Assembly: GCA_049487715.1 (NCBI GenBank)
Contig: CP150583.1
Span: 372,001 to 436,000 of the forward strand
Source: Pycnococcus provasolii
Taxonomy: Eukaryota > Chlorophyta > Pseudoscourfieldiophyceae > Pseudoscourfieldiales
DNA: 64,000 nt
Reading direction: 5' to 3'
The notes below the pieces were generated by a model that had not been told where the DNA came from, searched no databases, and saw only the letters and a list, made by a program, of their open reading frames with translations. This document shows, piece after piece, positions 38,188-47,498 of this stretch. Within the stretch, counting starts at the first letter, position 1; each line of letters opens with the position of its first letter. Position numbers and translations under genes: made by a program.

Positions 38188-41100
38188 ATGTTCTCCAACT
38201 TTCAGAGTTCGTTGGTCGGCTCGCTGAAAGATGCGTCGTCGAAGATATCCGAGATTTCCGGTAAGGCGTCTCAAAGCTTACAAAAAGATCTTGCAGGCTT
38301 ACAAGGAGTAGGTGTTTCTTTGCCGCCGGGAATCGCAGGAGGATCGTCTCAGGAGTCGCCAGCTCGGGGACCTCGGGGACCTCGGGAGTCGTCAGACACT
38401 CCTGGAACTAGAAAGGGCACGCCTGCGAAGGGCTCAGGACGACAAAAGTCGGCGTCTTTGGTAGCAGGTGGAAGTGGTGGTGGTGTCGAGTACGTGCGTC
38501 TCTCCACGGAGGCGGCAAGAAGACTGCAAATCATGGAAAAGGGGGACGTGCGCACTCTCGCGCGCTTACACGCAGCGGAAACGCAAAACATGAAGGCGGA
38601 GCGAGACGCGTACCGCAGACTCCTGCTCGGGTGCCTCGGCGACGACGAGGAACTTCTAAAGGAATCGCTCGCGGAGGAATTGGCACCTGAGTCAGCGTCG
38701 TCGTCGTCGTCGGAAGAAACCAAGACAGTGACGACGTCGACGATCGACGCCGCGACGGCGGCGGTCGAAGGGGTCGCAGCCGTGCTCAACCTCTCTCTCG
38801 AAGCGAAGGCGGAAGAGCTCTCAGTGAAGCTTGCCGAGGCGGAAGCCGAAGCTAACGCCGCTCGCGCAGAGGCAGCGCAGCTCGCTAAGGCGGCAGCCAA
38901 ACTAGAAGCGGCTGGTGCTGCCAACGCGGACCTCGCCAACTTGAAGGCAAAATCAGCCCCAAAGTTTGGAATCGGCGACGACGAAGACGATGCCGGCGAT
39001 GCCACCACCACCACCACCACCACCACCGCTGCCGCCACTCCCAAGCAGGCAACAAATCTTCAAAATACAAAACTTGTCGCATCTCTACTTGCCAAGGTAG
39101 AGGCGGCCATATCAAAGAGCAGTACCGTTGTTGGTACCGTGGAGGCGCAAAATGCACGCGTCGAATCCGCCGCGGAAAATCTGCTCAGGTCCGCACTCGC
39201 CACGGGTGAGCACGTTGGCAAGACGGGTGCGGCGATTGCTCGAGCTCAGGAGCGTAACGCCGCTGCACAGGCGGAGGCTATCGCGAGCCTGTCCTCGCAC
39301 CTCATGGCATTCAAGCGATGCGCGAGGCAAGCGGAGAGCCACATTGAGGAGGAGGTGGCGACACGAGAAATGCTGGCGGGACATGACACGGCAAGCTACA
39401 AGGAGCTGTACGACAACCTTGCATCTGTCACCGTGAAGGAATTCACGTGCCGTACACAGGAGCTTCAGGAGCGCCTGAACGCGGCGGAGATGCAGCGTGA
39501 TGGATATGCCAGCGAGCTTGACGAGGTGCGTGCTCAGCTCGAGGGCGCAAGAGCACAGGCTGCGGCGATGATGCATATGCAGCGAAGTTCGTCGTCGACG
39601 CCCGTGCACATGACTCCCATTATGGATGTGTCGGGCGGAATGATGAGCCCGATGAGCGTCGCGAGGGTACGCATCGCCGAGTCGGAGGAGCGAGAAGCGC
39701 TCACGTCGGAACACCTTGAATTCGAACACGGCAAGGCTGCCGCGCTGCGGTCCGAGCTGGAAGGCGTGAATCGCACGCTTGCGGAGCGCGACATGGAGCT
39801 CGACAAGGCGCACGCGGACTTGGATGAGTTGAACACCCTTCTGGCGGAGAGCAATGCCAAGGCTGCGCACTTTCACGAGACGAAGAAGTCTCTCGAGGAA
39901 GAGGTGCTCGAGCTCAAAAGGCAGGCTCGTGCAGCCGCTGCGTCAGGAGCGGCGTCGGAGAGCCAGCTTCTTAAGGAGGCGGAGGTGCTGTGCCAGGAGG
40001 CGGAGGATCGTGCGATGCGCGCCGAGAAGCATGCTGAGGCGCTCATGGAAACTGTGAGCGCTGCTCAGGATGCTGCAAATCGCGCGGAGCGTACGCGCGA
40101 GAAGGCTGAATCGAATGCCGGCACTGCGCAGAAGACGGCGAAGCGCGAGGTGGCTGAGCTGAAAAAGGCTATGGCGGAGGAACGCAAGGAATTCGCGACG
40201 CGGGAGGCGGAACTTCGGAGAAGTGCGGAGGAGGCGAATCGGTCGGCGGCGAATGCAGCGCGCGAGGAGCGCCGGAAGGCGGATGCCGCCGCCGCTGCTG
40301 CCAGCCGCGCGCACGGAGAGGCTGCTTCGGCGCTCGGTGCTGAGAAGACTGAGCTCGAGGCGCAGGTGAGACGGATCGAGGCGCAGCTCGTTCGCCTGGA
40401 GAGTGAAAACGAGAGCCTGAAGGAGCGCGCATCGTCCGAGTCGCTGCGTGCATCGCAGGAGGGGTCGAAGCTTGCGGACAGCCTCAAGCAGCGACTCGAG
40501 GAGGTGACTAGGCACTACGAGGCGCGCCTCGAGGAACGCGACGCTGACGCAAGGGCGGCGAACGCGAACCTCGAGACGCAGCTTGCACGCTTAACGGAGG
40601 ATAACGATCGCTTGCGCGCGGAGAGCGGGAGCATGGACGACATCGCCAGTCAGCGCGAGTCGCTCGAGCTTGAGTTGGCGGAATACCAGCAGCGTCTTGA
40701 CCATGCAACGCGCGAGGTGGAGGCGTTGCGAAGGTACCGCGACGAGGCGCGCGATGCGGAGAGGCGCCGCGCGGAGATGGAGGACGCCGTGGCAAGTGCA
40801 GCGTCGGACGCCGCGGCGGCGCAGCGGCGCAGCGTGTCTGCAAGCGCCGAGCTCGAGAACTTGCGTGCAGAGCTCGTGGATTGGAAGCGAAAGCACGCAA
40901 ACGCGCGCGAGGAGTCCGAGCTGGAATACAGACAACGCGACTCGGACCCTAACCTGAGATTCGATTTATGGCCGGCGGCGGCGAAGGCTAGCATCGCACG
41001 GCACGAGACGATGGAGGAGGGTCTGCGCGCGGAGCTTGAAGGTCTGCGCGAGGAGATCCGCCTCGTGGAGAAGCGCCGGGAGGTGGAGACTGCGGAGGTG

Positions 41101-41523
41101 ACGCGTCTTTCAACGCTCGCGGCACAAGCTGAGAGTTCCGCGTTGGATCGCCTCGAGATGGTTCAGGCGCTGCAATCGGAGATCGAAGGCCTGCGCGAGG
41201 CGCACGATGCTGCCGCGGCGGAGCGCGACGCGAGCGAGGCTGCCGCAGCGGCGGCGACGCGGTCAGCGGCAGCGGCTCAGGTGAGCGCGCCCGAGGTGGG
41301 ATCTGTGGACACAATCTACCTGCGCAAGGTGATGATGGAGTACATGAAAGCGCCTAAGATGCGCCCGCGCCTTTTACCCGCCGTTGCAACTCTGCTTTCG
41401 GTGCCGCAGTCAGAATTCAAGGCTTTGCACGAAGCTGCGCAGAAAGATGCAAATCTCGCGGAGAGCGAGGAGGCGCCCGCGCAGCTGCTCGGCATGACGC
41501 TGAGGTTGTTCAATAAACAGTAA
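38188..41523 (+). CDS. Golgin-type coiled-coil protein with C-terminal GRIP-like domain
   Basis: 1111 residues from MFSNFQSSLVG. After a Ser/Gly/Pro-rich N-terminal region (about 100 residues) almost the whole protein is heptad-like, rich in Ala, Glu, Arg and Leu, predicting long coiled coils, with one Thr9 run near residue 275. The last 80 residues read DTIYLRKVMMEYMKAPKMRPRLLP in two parts, then AVATLLSVPQSEF. This fits a GRIP domain (YLKNVxLxYM then LLPVxxTLLxFSPEE), which binds ARL1 and anchors tethers at the trans-Golgi. The open frame is intact and intronless. Starting FSNFQSSL and ending in GRIP suits plant and algal golgins. Confidence 0.82.
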   Translation: MFSNFQSSLVGSLKDASSKISEISGKASQSLQKDLAGLQGVGVSLPPGIAGGSSQESPARGPRGPRESSDTPGTRKGTPAKGSGRQKSASLVAGGSGGGVEYVRLSTEAARRLQIMEKGDVRTLARLHAAETQNMKAERDAYRRLLLGCLGDDEELLKESLAEELAPESASSSSSEETKTVTTSTIDAATAAVEGVAAVLNLSLEAKAEELSVKLAEAEAEANAARAEAAQLAKAAAKLEAAGAANADLANLKAKSAPKFGIGDDEDDAGDATTTTTTTTAAATPKQATNLQNTKLVASLLAKVEAAISKSSTVVGTVEAQNARVESAAENLLRSALATGEHVGKTGAAIARAQERNAAAQAEAIASLSSHLMAFKRCARQAESHIEEEVATREMLAGHDTASYKELYDNLASVTVKEFTCRTQELQERLNAAEMQRDGYASELDEVRAQLEGARAQAAAMMHMQRSSSSTPVHMTPIMDVSGGMMSPMSVARVRIAESEEREALTSEHLEFEHGKAAALRSELEGVNRTLAERDMELDKAHADLDELNTLLAESNAKAAHFHETKKSLEEEVLELKRQARAAAASGAASESQLLKEAEVLCQEAEDRAMRAEKHAEALMETVSAAQDAANRAERTREKAESNAGTAQKTAKREVAELKKAMAEERKEFATREAELRRSAEEANRSAANAAREERRKADAAAAAASRAHGEAASALGAEKTELEAQVRRIEAQLVRLESENESLKERASSESLRASQEGSKLADSLKQRLEEVTRHYEARLEERDADARAANANLETQLARLTEDNDRLRAESGSMDDIASQRESLELELAEYQQRLDHATREVEALRRYRDEARDAERRRAEMEDAVASAASDAAAAQRRSVSASAELENLRAELVDWKRKHANAREESELEYRQRDSDPNLRFDLWPAAAKASIARHETMEEGLRAELEGLREEIRLVEKRREVETAEVTRLSTLAAQAESSALDRLEMVQALQSEIEGLREAHDAAAAERDASEAAAAAATRSAAAAQVSAPEVGSVDTIYLRKVMMEYMKAPKMRPRLLPAVATLLSVPQSEFKALHEAAQKDANLAESEEAPAQLLGMTLRLFNKQ

Positions 41524-41717
41524 CCGAATTTATTTTATTGCCTTGTTTTTTCTCGAATTGCCACGAATCTCATTTGCAACTCATCTGGATACGTAGCCCA
41601 CCAAACCCGAAACCAGTAACCCTAGCCGAAACCCCAACCCTAATCAGTCCCCCCCTTATCTAACCATATCCGGAAAAATTTCCCATTAACCATTCCCAAA
41701 CCAACCCCGTCGTCATC

Positions 41718-43451
41718 ATGCCCGCGTCTCATAGATATGCGTGTGCTCAGAGAGGCTTGTATTCATCCACTCTGAGAGGTCGTCCTCGGGCTGCTGCTGG
41801 CGGCGGTGCTTGTGGTGGCGGCGGTGGTGGTGGTGGTGGTGGTGGTGGTCTCAGTCTTCGACGAAGGTGCTCCTTGTCTTGCTCATTGTCAGGGGTGCCC
41901 TTGTTTGATGGCTCGCATCATTCATTCTCTGTCTCCTCCTGGGTCATTAACGTTGGGTTAGGATCCGTCTCCTGCTCTCGTGATCCTCCTCGTCGTCATC
42001 GTCGTCGTCTTTTGCAATCGAAAAGAAGGCAATGTCTTGCTGTACGCGCAGTTACGACGACGTCTTCGCCTACGTCTTCCTCTGAGGGAGAACCTCTGAG
42101 TAGTGAGTCTGAACCTGAACCTGAGCATGAGCCGACGACCACTGCCAACAACTTACCGAGGAAGCGCCAGTTGCTCTTTCTGCGCAGAATCGTCACAGGC
42201 GTCGCACTAGCAGCGATATCGGGCATCATGGTGTTTGTCGCGCACTCAAGTGGAATGGCGCCACACAAGACGCCGCACTTACCCACGCTCAAAGTCGTTC
42301 AGGAAGCGCTCGTAAGCCTCGAAAGCCCTCTTCTCATCGCCACAGCACGACTTGTCGCAACGTACGTGATTGCCTTGTTTGTCGAACCCGCAACCCGATT
42401 TTGTTTCGAGACGTTTGGCAACCCAGCCAAGAGCTGGAACAGCTCGTTCGTTCGCAAAATGCTCGCAGCTGCCAAGCAGCCTGTTCAAGTCGTACTCGTC
42501 ATATGCACGCTCGGAGCTCTAGGTGAACACGTCGCTACGCCGTGGCTTTCCCTCGACCGGGAAGTCGTGCACACCTTCACGAACAGGGCGACGAATTTGG
42601 CAGTGGTGTTGGCGATGGCACGCATCACCTACGCGTGGAAAGAACAGCGAAAGGCTCTCTTGGAGTGGGAAGCCGAGATCGCGTCTGACGTCACGGATAA
42701 GGTGGCCATCGCCGGTGTCGACAAGCTGTACACCGCGATCATCGCAGTCTCCAGCATTGTGCTGGGCTTGCAGGCGATCGGGTACAGCGCAAACTCGCTT
42801 CTCGCCATCGGAGGATTCGGAGGTATCGCGCTCGGTTTTGCGGGCAAGGATCTCGCGGAAAATTACCTCATTGGCTTCATGCTACTCGTCACGCGGCAGT
42901 TCACCGTGGGAGACACAGTCACGGCGTACGTCGGTGGCCGCGAGGTGCATGGCACAGTCGTTGAAAGTGGATGGTATCGTACAAGAATTCGTAACCTCAA
43001 GCACGAGGAGGAGATTCTGCCCAACAGCCTCTTCTCGACGACGCCTGTTGTGAACGTCTCAAGACGGGGGCGCGTGTTTCGCTTCAATGAAATGCTTCAG
43101 CTCGAGCCAGGAAACGTGGACAAGGTTGCGGAGGTTGTGAAAGGATTCCGTGCTGTGCTGCGCAAAGATGAGCGGGTGATACAGAGCGGCGTAGACGTAC
43201 ACAGAAGGGTTTTCATCTTCGAGATCAAGCCGGAGGCGATCGTCGTTTACACGAGCTTTTACATTCGAGCGGCGAATCTCGACGCGTACTACGCCGCGAA
43301 AGAAAGTCTGCTGCTTGCGTTCACGGACGTCATGAAGCAGCAGGATGTTCGGTTCGCGCGCCCGTACGGAGGCATTGCGGAAGCTCTGCGCCCACCTGGT
43401 CAAGAAGAGCCGGTGCCGGAAGCGGTTGAGGTTGGAACTTTGGATTTGTAA
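41718..43451 (+). CDS. MscS-like mechanosensitive channel, probably plastid envelope
   Basis: 577 residues. The start is Gly/Arg/Ser-rich with a Gly12 run and few acids, fitting a transit peptide. Several membrane segments follow, including VTGVALAAISGIMVFVAH and LIATARLVATYVIALFVEPA. The MscS core is clear: SIVLGLQAIGYSANSLLAIGGFGGIALGFAGKDLAENYLIGF (pore helix, in two halves) and the beta domain VGDTVTAYVGGREVHGTVVESGWYRTRIRN then LPNSLFSTTPVVN. Such channels release osmotic tension, and plastid forms (MSL2/3, MSC1) control organelle size. A single CCCTAA lies about 75 bases upstream. The frame is intact. Confidence 0.9.
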   Translation: MPASHRYACAQRGLYSSTLRGRPRAAAGGGACGGGGGGGGGGGGLSLRRRCSLSCSLSGVPLFDGSHHSFSVSSWVINVGLGSVSCSRDPPRRHRRRLLQSKRRQCLAVRAVTTTSSPTSSSEGEPLSSESEPEPEHEPTTTANNLPRKRQLLFLRRIVTGVALAAISGIMVFVAHSSGMAPHKTPHLPTLKVVQEALVSLESPLLIATARLVATYVIALFVEPATRFCFETFGNPAKSWNSSFVRKMLAAAKQPVQVVLVICTLGALGEHVATPWLSLDREVVHTFTNRATNLAVVLAMARITYAWKEQRKALLEWEAEIASDVTDKVAIAGVDKLYTAIIAVSSIVLGLQAIGYSANSLLAIGGFGGIALGFAGKDLAENYLIGFMLLVTRQFTVGDTVTAYVGGREVHGTVVESGWYRTRIRNLKHEEEILPNSLFSTTPVVNVSRRGRVFRFNEMLQLEPGNVDKVAEVVKGFRAVLRKDERVIQSGVDVHRRVFIFEIKPEAIVVYTSFYIRAANLDAYYAAKESLLLAFTDVMKQQDVRFARPYGGIAEALRPPGQEEPVPEAVEVGTLDL

Positions 43452-43526
43452 CAAATTGAATACAAGAGTACATTTGAAGAAAATAGTACAATTTACAAAA
43501 CTTTAAACACTAGAAGTACAGTGTCA

Positions 43527-44420
43527 TCAACTCGTTCGAGACGTCGTCTTTTTTCGTCGATCTGCATCGGCGAGTTTCGAGAGGTAAGTCGTCGCGACGT
43601 ACGCCTCGACGACGAACGCGAGAAGTCGTCCCAATATTAGAACGCCGAGCACAAGTCTGTGATTCGAGAGTGCGGAAAGCGTGGTTTGTGCTGGAGCCGA
43701 CTTTGCGCACCACAAAGCTGCGGGCAGGCAGTGCAGGCCAGAGATGGCGACCAGCCCAGGAACGGTTTTGAATCCATTCGCCATCACAACGCGAACGAAG
43801 AGCGGCGGTGTGGTCTTAGCTGTTGTCGCGAGATCCTCTTTCCACTCGCTGTCACTTGTGGCGTGCGTGATGGCAAATACCATCCACTCGACGCACGGAA
43901 CGGCGACGAATGCCGGCGCCGACCACGCGCACGCCGCGTGGTGCCAAGCGACTGCGCGTTGGACGTTGTCAACTGCAACGTCAAGGACGGCTCCAAATCT
44001 TGACGTCTGTTTCAGTGCTCGCGCGGCGATTCCGTCGAAAAAGTCAAGACTTGCGCACGCAACGTAGCAGGCGATGGACGTTTCGAACTGCTTCGTGAGA
44101 GCCGCCGCTGCGACGAGCGTGATGCGTAGGTATCCGATCAAGTTTGGCACGTAGAGAACCACGGGCCAATGCAAGGACGCACGTGTCTCTTCTGAAGTTT
44201 TGACAACGTCCCCGTCTGTGCTCTTGAGCATGCGTGCACTACCACGCCCACGAAGAAGAGCTGTGGAGAAGCGCGCGTTACGGAGAGGCGTGGCAGTTAT
44301 CTTTGTCAAGCGGGTCAATTGCTTGATGCTCGGGCAACCAAGAACGCGACTCTGGCAGAGTCGCCTTGACAAGAAATGCCTTGTGCCTTTGATGGTAAAA
44401 CCAAACGCCGTGTATACCAT
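43527..44420 (-). CDS. Phosphatidylinositol synthase (CDP-alcohol phosphatidyltransferase)
   Basis: Makes phosphatidylinositol from CDP-diacylglycerol and inositol in ER-type membranes. The active-site motif D-x2-D-G-x2-A-R-x8-G-x3-D-x3-D is complete: DFFDGIAARALKQTSRFG then AVLDVAVDN. The preceding VLYVPNLIGYLRITLVAAA is characteristic of PI synthases rather than other family members. Hydrophobic segments continue to the C-terminus. About 297 residues from the ATG at 44420, including roughly 95 residues before the membrane core with many basic residues, longer than usual. This could be a targeting sequence, or the real start may be MLKSTDG. The 3' end is 75 bases from the convergent channel gene. 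Confidence 0.88.
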   Translation of the reverse strand: MVYTAFGFTIKGTRHFLSRRLCQSRVLGCPSIKQLTRLTKITATPLRNARFSTALLRGRGSARMLKSTDGDVVKTSEETRASLHWPVVLYVPNLIGYLRITLVAAAALTKQFETSIACYVACASLDFFDGIAARALKQTSRFGAVLDVAVDNVQRAVAWHHAACAWSAPAFVAVPCVEWMVFAITHATSDSEWKEDLATTAKTTPPLFVRVVMANGFKTVPGLVAISGLHCLPAALWCAKSAPAQTTLSALSNHRLVLGVLILGRLLAFVVEAYVATTYLSKLADADRRKKTTSRTS

Positions 44421-44850
44421 GCACGCACGTGTGACGCCACTGACCAGAAACTGCGTGACCAGAACCTGCAATAGATGTGGCGGAGGGGCGGAGGGTACGG
44501 TACGATGACGTGGCAATACGAACCCCTGGAGAACGAACCAGAGAGAAAAGAAAAGAAAAGAAGGTTAGGGTTTTAGGGGGGGGGGCAGGGAAGGAATGAT
44601 TCATTGCGGCTTGGGGAAAACGGAACCCAACAAGCCTTGAACGGGGATACATCAATGGTCATATACGATTATCGATTACAAATGCAAATCCGGGCCCTTT
44701 GTGGGCCCTTTCTTAAGTCGAGAGTTTGTAACGGGGCCTTGTACACGTTCGTCACGTAACGTCCCCCATTACTACTTTCAGGTTACAGATGCTAGCATAT
44801 TGTCGCATATACTTGTGAAGCTTCTCAAGGGCTCTCGTTTGACCATAAAA
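44421..44850. other. Intergenic region upstream of PI synthase
   Basis: Contains AAGGTTAGGGTTTTAGGGGGGGGGG near 44561-44585, with an adjacent AAGAAAAGAAAAG run on the left, and GGGCCCTTTGTGGGCCCTTTC near 44693. No gene is supported. Confidence 0.5.
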
Positions 44851-45147
44851 TCAATTCAATCGGACATCGACGCCGCGGCGGATTGACGCACCTTGTGGTA
44901 TGGTCGCCTCCGTGCCTCCGTGGACCACTTTAATGTCGCCACAACAACCGGCCGCGCCATGCACATGCAAATTCGGCTTGCTGGCGTCGTACGTTCCGGC
45001 GCGCGTCGCCTTCGCTTGCTCGACGAACTTGCGAATCAACATGCCTCCCGGTGGCGCGCCTGGCTCGCGCGAACCCGGCTTCGGTGGGCGCGGTGTCGGC
45101 GACTCGGCGGGGTCAACCACCACGCATGCGCGGCCAGGCGGACGTTC
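44851..45147 (-). CDS. Small probable spliced gene of unknown function (3' exon)
   Basis: A minus-strand frame reads RPPGRACVVVDPAESPTPRPP, then PPGGMLIRKFVEQAKATRAG, YDASKPNLHVHGAAGCCGD and IKVVHGGTEATIPQGAS before the stop at 44851. It has Cys/His pairs and no low complexity, so it looks like real protein. It begins right after CACCTAG, which can serve as a 3' splice site, so an upstream exon between 45150 and 45310 is likely. There MAMAPMAESTRAAVHAA ends at a good GTGCGT donor, and a CTAAC branch-like word follows, but the exact joins could not be fixed. A one-base error is an alternative. No family recognised. Confidence 0.35.
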   Translation of the reverse strand, partial: ERPPGRACVVVDPAESPTPRPPKPGSREPGAPPGGMLIRKFVEQAKATRAGTYDASKPNLHVHGAAGCCGDIKVVHGGTEATIPQGASIRRGVDVRLN

Positions 45148-45343
45148 CTAGGTGCTTCGAGCGGCGGGTGGATGTGAAGTACCTTCCCGGAAGAGTAACG
45201 GCCGGCGACGCGTTAGTGCTCGCGGGCTGGGCGCTGAGGGAGACGCACTGCTGCGTGGACTGCTGCACGGGTGGACTCGGCCATGGGCGCCATGGCCATG
45301 GCCCTGGCGTGATGCTCTTCGTGTAAATAAAAAATGACCCGAG

Positions 45344-45367
45344 CCCTAACCCTAACCCTAACCCTAA
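45344..45367. repeat. (CCCTAA)4 telomere-type hexamer array
   Basis: Four perfect copies, 62 bases before the ATG at 45429, within the short divergent region between the small minus-strand gene and the CS-domain gene. The orientation is opposite to the arrays at 17004 and 38031 relative to the downstream plus-strand gene. Confidence 0.9.
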
Positions 45368-45428
45368 CCCTGCTCTGCTTTCCCCGCCCTCCTCCCCCTC
45401 CTCCTCCCCACCTCACCTCGAGCGCGCG

Positions 45429-46523
45429 ATGGGCGCCGCGTGGTCGTTGTTGTCGTCAACGTCACAACAACAAGTGGCAGCGCCTTCGTCCGTGTCCGTG
45501 TCCGTAGTGAATAAGAGCTGTGGCAGTGGCAGTGATTCCTTCAGTGATTCGTGCACGTCGTGCGTTTTCTCCTTCCGAATTCAACCTGCGTCTTGCGTTT
45601 GTGCATCTGAATCTGAATCTGCATCAGGAAAATCTGGCGGTCTTCTTGCGTCGGCAACTGCGCGCATATTGTCGCCGACGCACCTCGTGCGCCTGCTGGG
45701 AGGGGACAACTCAGACATAACCGTGCTGGACGATGCGCCAATCACGCTTGTGGAAACACCCACTCACGCAGACTCCGTGTGGGCACGTGTGCGTGTCCCT
45801 GACCTCGCGCCAGCGGCGACGTACGAAATCACTTTGACACTAAGAAACAGAAAGGGAACCTGTACGGCGCAACCTGTGCAAATCACGACGTTGCAAGCCC
45901 CTATCAAGGGAACGTGCGGCGGCGTGGGTCCGCTTGCGAACGCGCTCACCGCAGCCTCTCATGACAACTTCGACGACGACACGGAAGACATTGACAAGTC
46001 TCTGTACAAATGGGACCAGACGCCACACGCCGTCGAAGTTTCCGTACCACTGCCGCCGTCCACCGCGGCGCGCGACGTGCGCGTGGACGTCAAACCAACG
46101 CGCGTGAATGTCGCGTGCAAAAACCACGAGTTATTCTCTGGCGCACTGCATGCACGCGTCGTCGCGTCAGACGACGGCGACTGGAGCTGGGAGCTCAGGC
46201 GCGACGGCTCGGACAGACCTTCTCTCTTCCTCGAGCTGACAAAGAGCACGCCGACGTTCGCGCGTGACGAGATGTGGCCGTGTGTTATCGATAACCACCC
46301 TCGCGTGGATACCGCGCGTTTCACATGGACACGAGGTGGCGACGACGCATTTTTCGGCGACGAGCACAGCAAACCCGACGTGCGCACGCGTGAGGAGTTT
46401 GTGGACCAGTTGGCAGCCGCGGGCGCCATTGCGAGCAAGGAGCACGGCAACGTCGCGCGCGACGGCTTGGTCACGGTGCAGGACAGCGCGACGTGGGGAA
46501 CGCAGTGGCGGCGCAACAAGTAG
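45429..46523 (+). CDS. CS-domain (NudC/p23-type) protein with transit-like N-terminus
   Basis: 364 residues. The N-terminal 80 residues are rich in Ser, Val and Cys and may be a targeting sequence. A beta-rich part with fibronectin-like spacing follows (WARVRVPDLAPAATYEITLTL). The CS domain starts at YKWDQTPHAVEVSVPLPPS and continues RDVRVDVKPTRVNVAC, then WSWELRRD and LFLELTKS, which match the beta-sandwich strands of NudC-like co-chaperones. CS domains bind HSP90 or client proteins. The C-terminus carries DGLVTVQDSATWGTQW. The frame is intact. The convergent IFT20 gene is 66 bases away. Confidence 0.78.
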   Translation: MGAAWSLLSSTSQQQVAAPSSVSVSVVNKSCGSGSDSFSDSCTSCVFSFRIQPASCVCASESESASGKSGGLLASATARILSPTHLVRLLGGDNSDITVLDDAPITLVETPTHADSVWARVRVPDLAPAATYEITLTLRNRKGTCTAQPVQITTLQAPIKGTCGGVGPLANALTAASHDNFDDDTEDIDKSLYKWDQTPHAVEVSVPLPPSTAARDVRVDVKPTRVNVACKNHELFSGALHARVVASDDGDWSWELRRDGSDRPSLFLELTKSTPTFARDEMWPCVIDNHPRVDTARFTWTRGGDDAFFGDEHSKPDVRTREEFVDQLAAAGAIASKEHGNVARDGLVTVQDSATWGTQWRRNK

Positions 46524-46589
46524 CAGCTGCGTTTGTTTTTTGGTTTGTATTTTTATGCGTTATGTACTGTATTTGTTGTTTCTATTTCA

Positions 46590-47078
46590 TCATTGTCCAC
46601 CCGCGCTGAGTTTCGCGATGAGTCTCTGTTGGTCCTGCTTGACGCGGCACAGGCTTTCGTATTCCGTGTTGAGTCTCTCAAGTTCCTCGCGTCGTTCCGA
46701 GAGCAGCTGTCTTTCGTCCTTCGCGCGGCGCCCTGGTACGAGTTGAGTTGAGTTGTGTGCGTTTGATTTGTGAGTTGTGTCGTAGTATGATACAAATACG
46801 GCGTCAGCCGGTTTTGACGTACTCGTGAGGTCCGCCTCTGCGTTGGCCTTGATTCGCGCTCCCACGGCTCTTAGTTTTTCCTTTTCGATGCGACTTGCTT
46901 GCGTGTCAACAGCCGTGAGCACTCGCGAGACGGCGTCGGAGAGTTCGGTAACTTTTTTGCTGAAAGCCGTTGAGGATTCCTGCAGGTCTCTCGTTTGCTT
47001 GAACTTCTCCGCGTCCAGGACACGTATGTGAAAGTTATCGTCGAACGAGATGGCGCCGCCGCCGCCGCTGTCGTCCAT
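46590..47078 (-). CDS. IFT20: Intraflagellar transport protein 20 (one in-frame intron)
   Basis: IFT20 is an IFT-B subunit that also acts at the Golgi in sorting ciliary membrane proteins. Family landmarks: FDDNFHIRVLDAEKFKQTRDLQESS, VLTAVDTQASRIEKEKLRAVGAR and ERREELERLNTEYESLCRVK, each close to the animal and Chlamydomonas pattern, with coiled-coil character. The open frame is 162 residues, but the usual length is about 130. A 90-base stretch at 46733-46822 has GTACGT and TACCAG ends and reads SYYDTTHKSNAHNS, which is foreign to the family. Splicing it out leaves about 132 residues and restores NAEADLTRRRAKDERQLL. Confidence 0.88.
   Translation of the reverse strand: MDDSGGGGAISFDDNFHIRVLDAEKFKQTRDLQESSTAFSKKVTELSDAVSRVLTAVDTQASRIEKEKLRAVGARIKANAEADLTSTSKPADAVFVSYYDTTHKSNAHNSTQLVPGRRAKDERQLLSERREELERLNTEYESLCRVKQDQQRLIAKLSAGGQ
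46733..46822 (-). other. In-frame 90-base intron in IFT20
   Basis: 5' GTACGT, a repeated CTCAACTCAACTC branch-like stretch, and 3' TACCAG. The length is a multiple of three with no stop codon, so it is hidden inside the open frame. Removing it gives the normal IFT20 length. Confidence 0.75.
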
Positions 47079-47498
47079 GGTTATTTATGTATGTATGTAT
47101 TGTGGCAAGAGAGGTGCGCTCTTAAGGAGCGAGGGATGGCCCCCAGAGGAGGAGGAGGAGGAGGAGGGGGCCGCGTGCGCGTGCGTGGAGAGAGAGCGGG
47201 AACAAAGGACAGGCTCCCAACGAACCAGCTGAAGCAACGTGCAAGGGGCCCGATCATCATTCAGCGACGAGGAGGACTTAAGAAAAGGACGAAACAAACC
47301 ACTGCCACTGGGTTAGGGTTTAAGGGAAATGGTGAGGGGAAACAACAGGCAGTCCTGGGGATGGCGTTTTCCCTTTCTCACTAGTCTATCGTAGCCCGTA
47401 GGCCACTACGATACAGTAGTTCTCACTACGATAGTTCCCAGGTAGCCAGGTCCCTTTATTCGAATCCTCCTCCCTTCCCTGCCTCCGTATTATCCCTG
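47079..47498. other. Intergenic region between IFT20 and the retroelement
   Basis: Holds a TATT tandem start (ATGTATGTATGTATTG near 47088), a GGA-rich run, one GGGTTAGGGTTTAAGGG near 47307, and the partly palindromic CTATCGTAG/CACTACGATA repeats near 47390-47430. No gene is supported. Confidence 0.5.
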
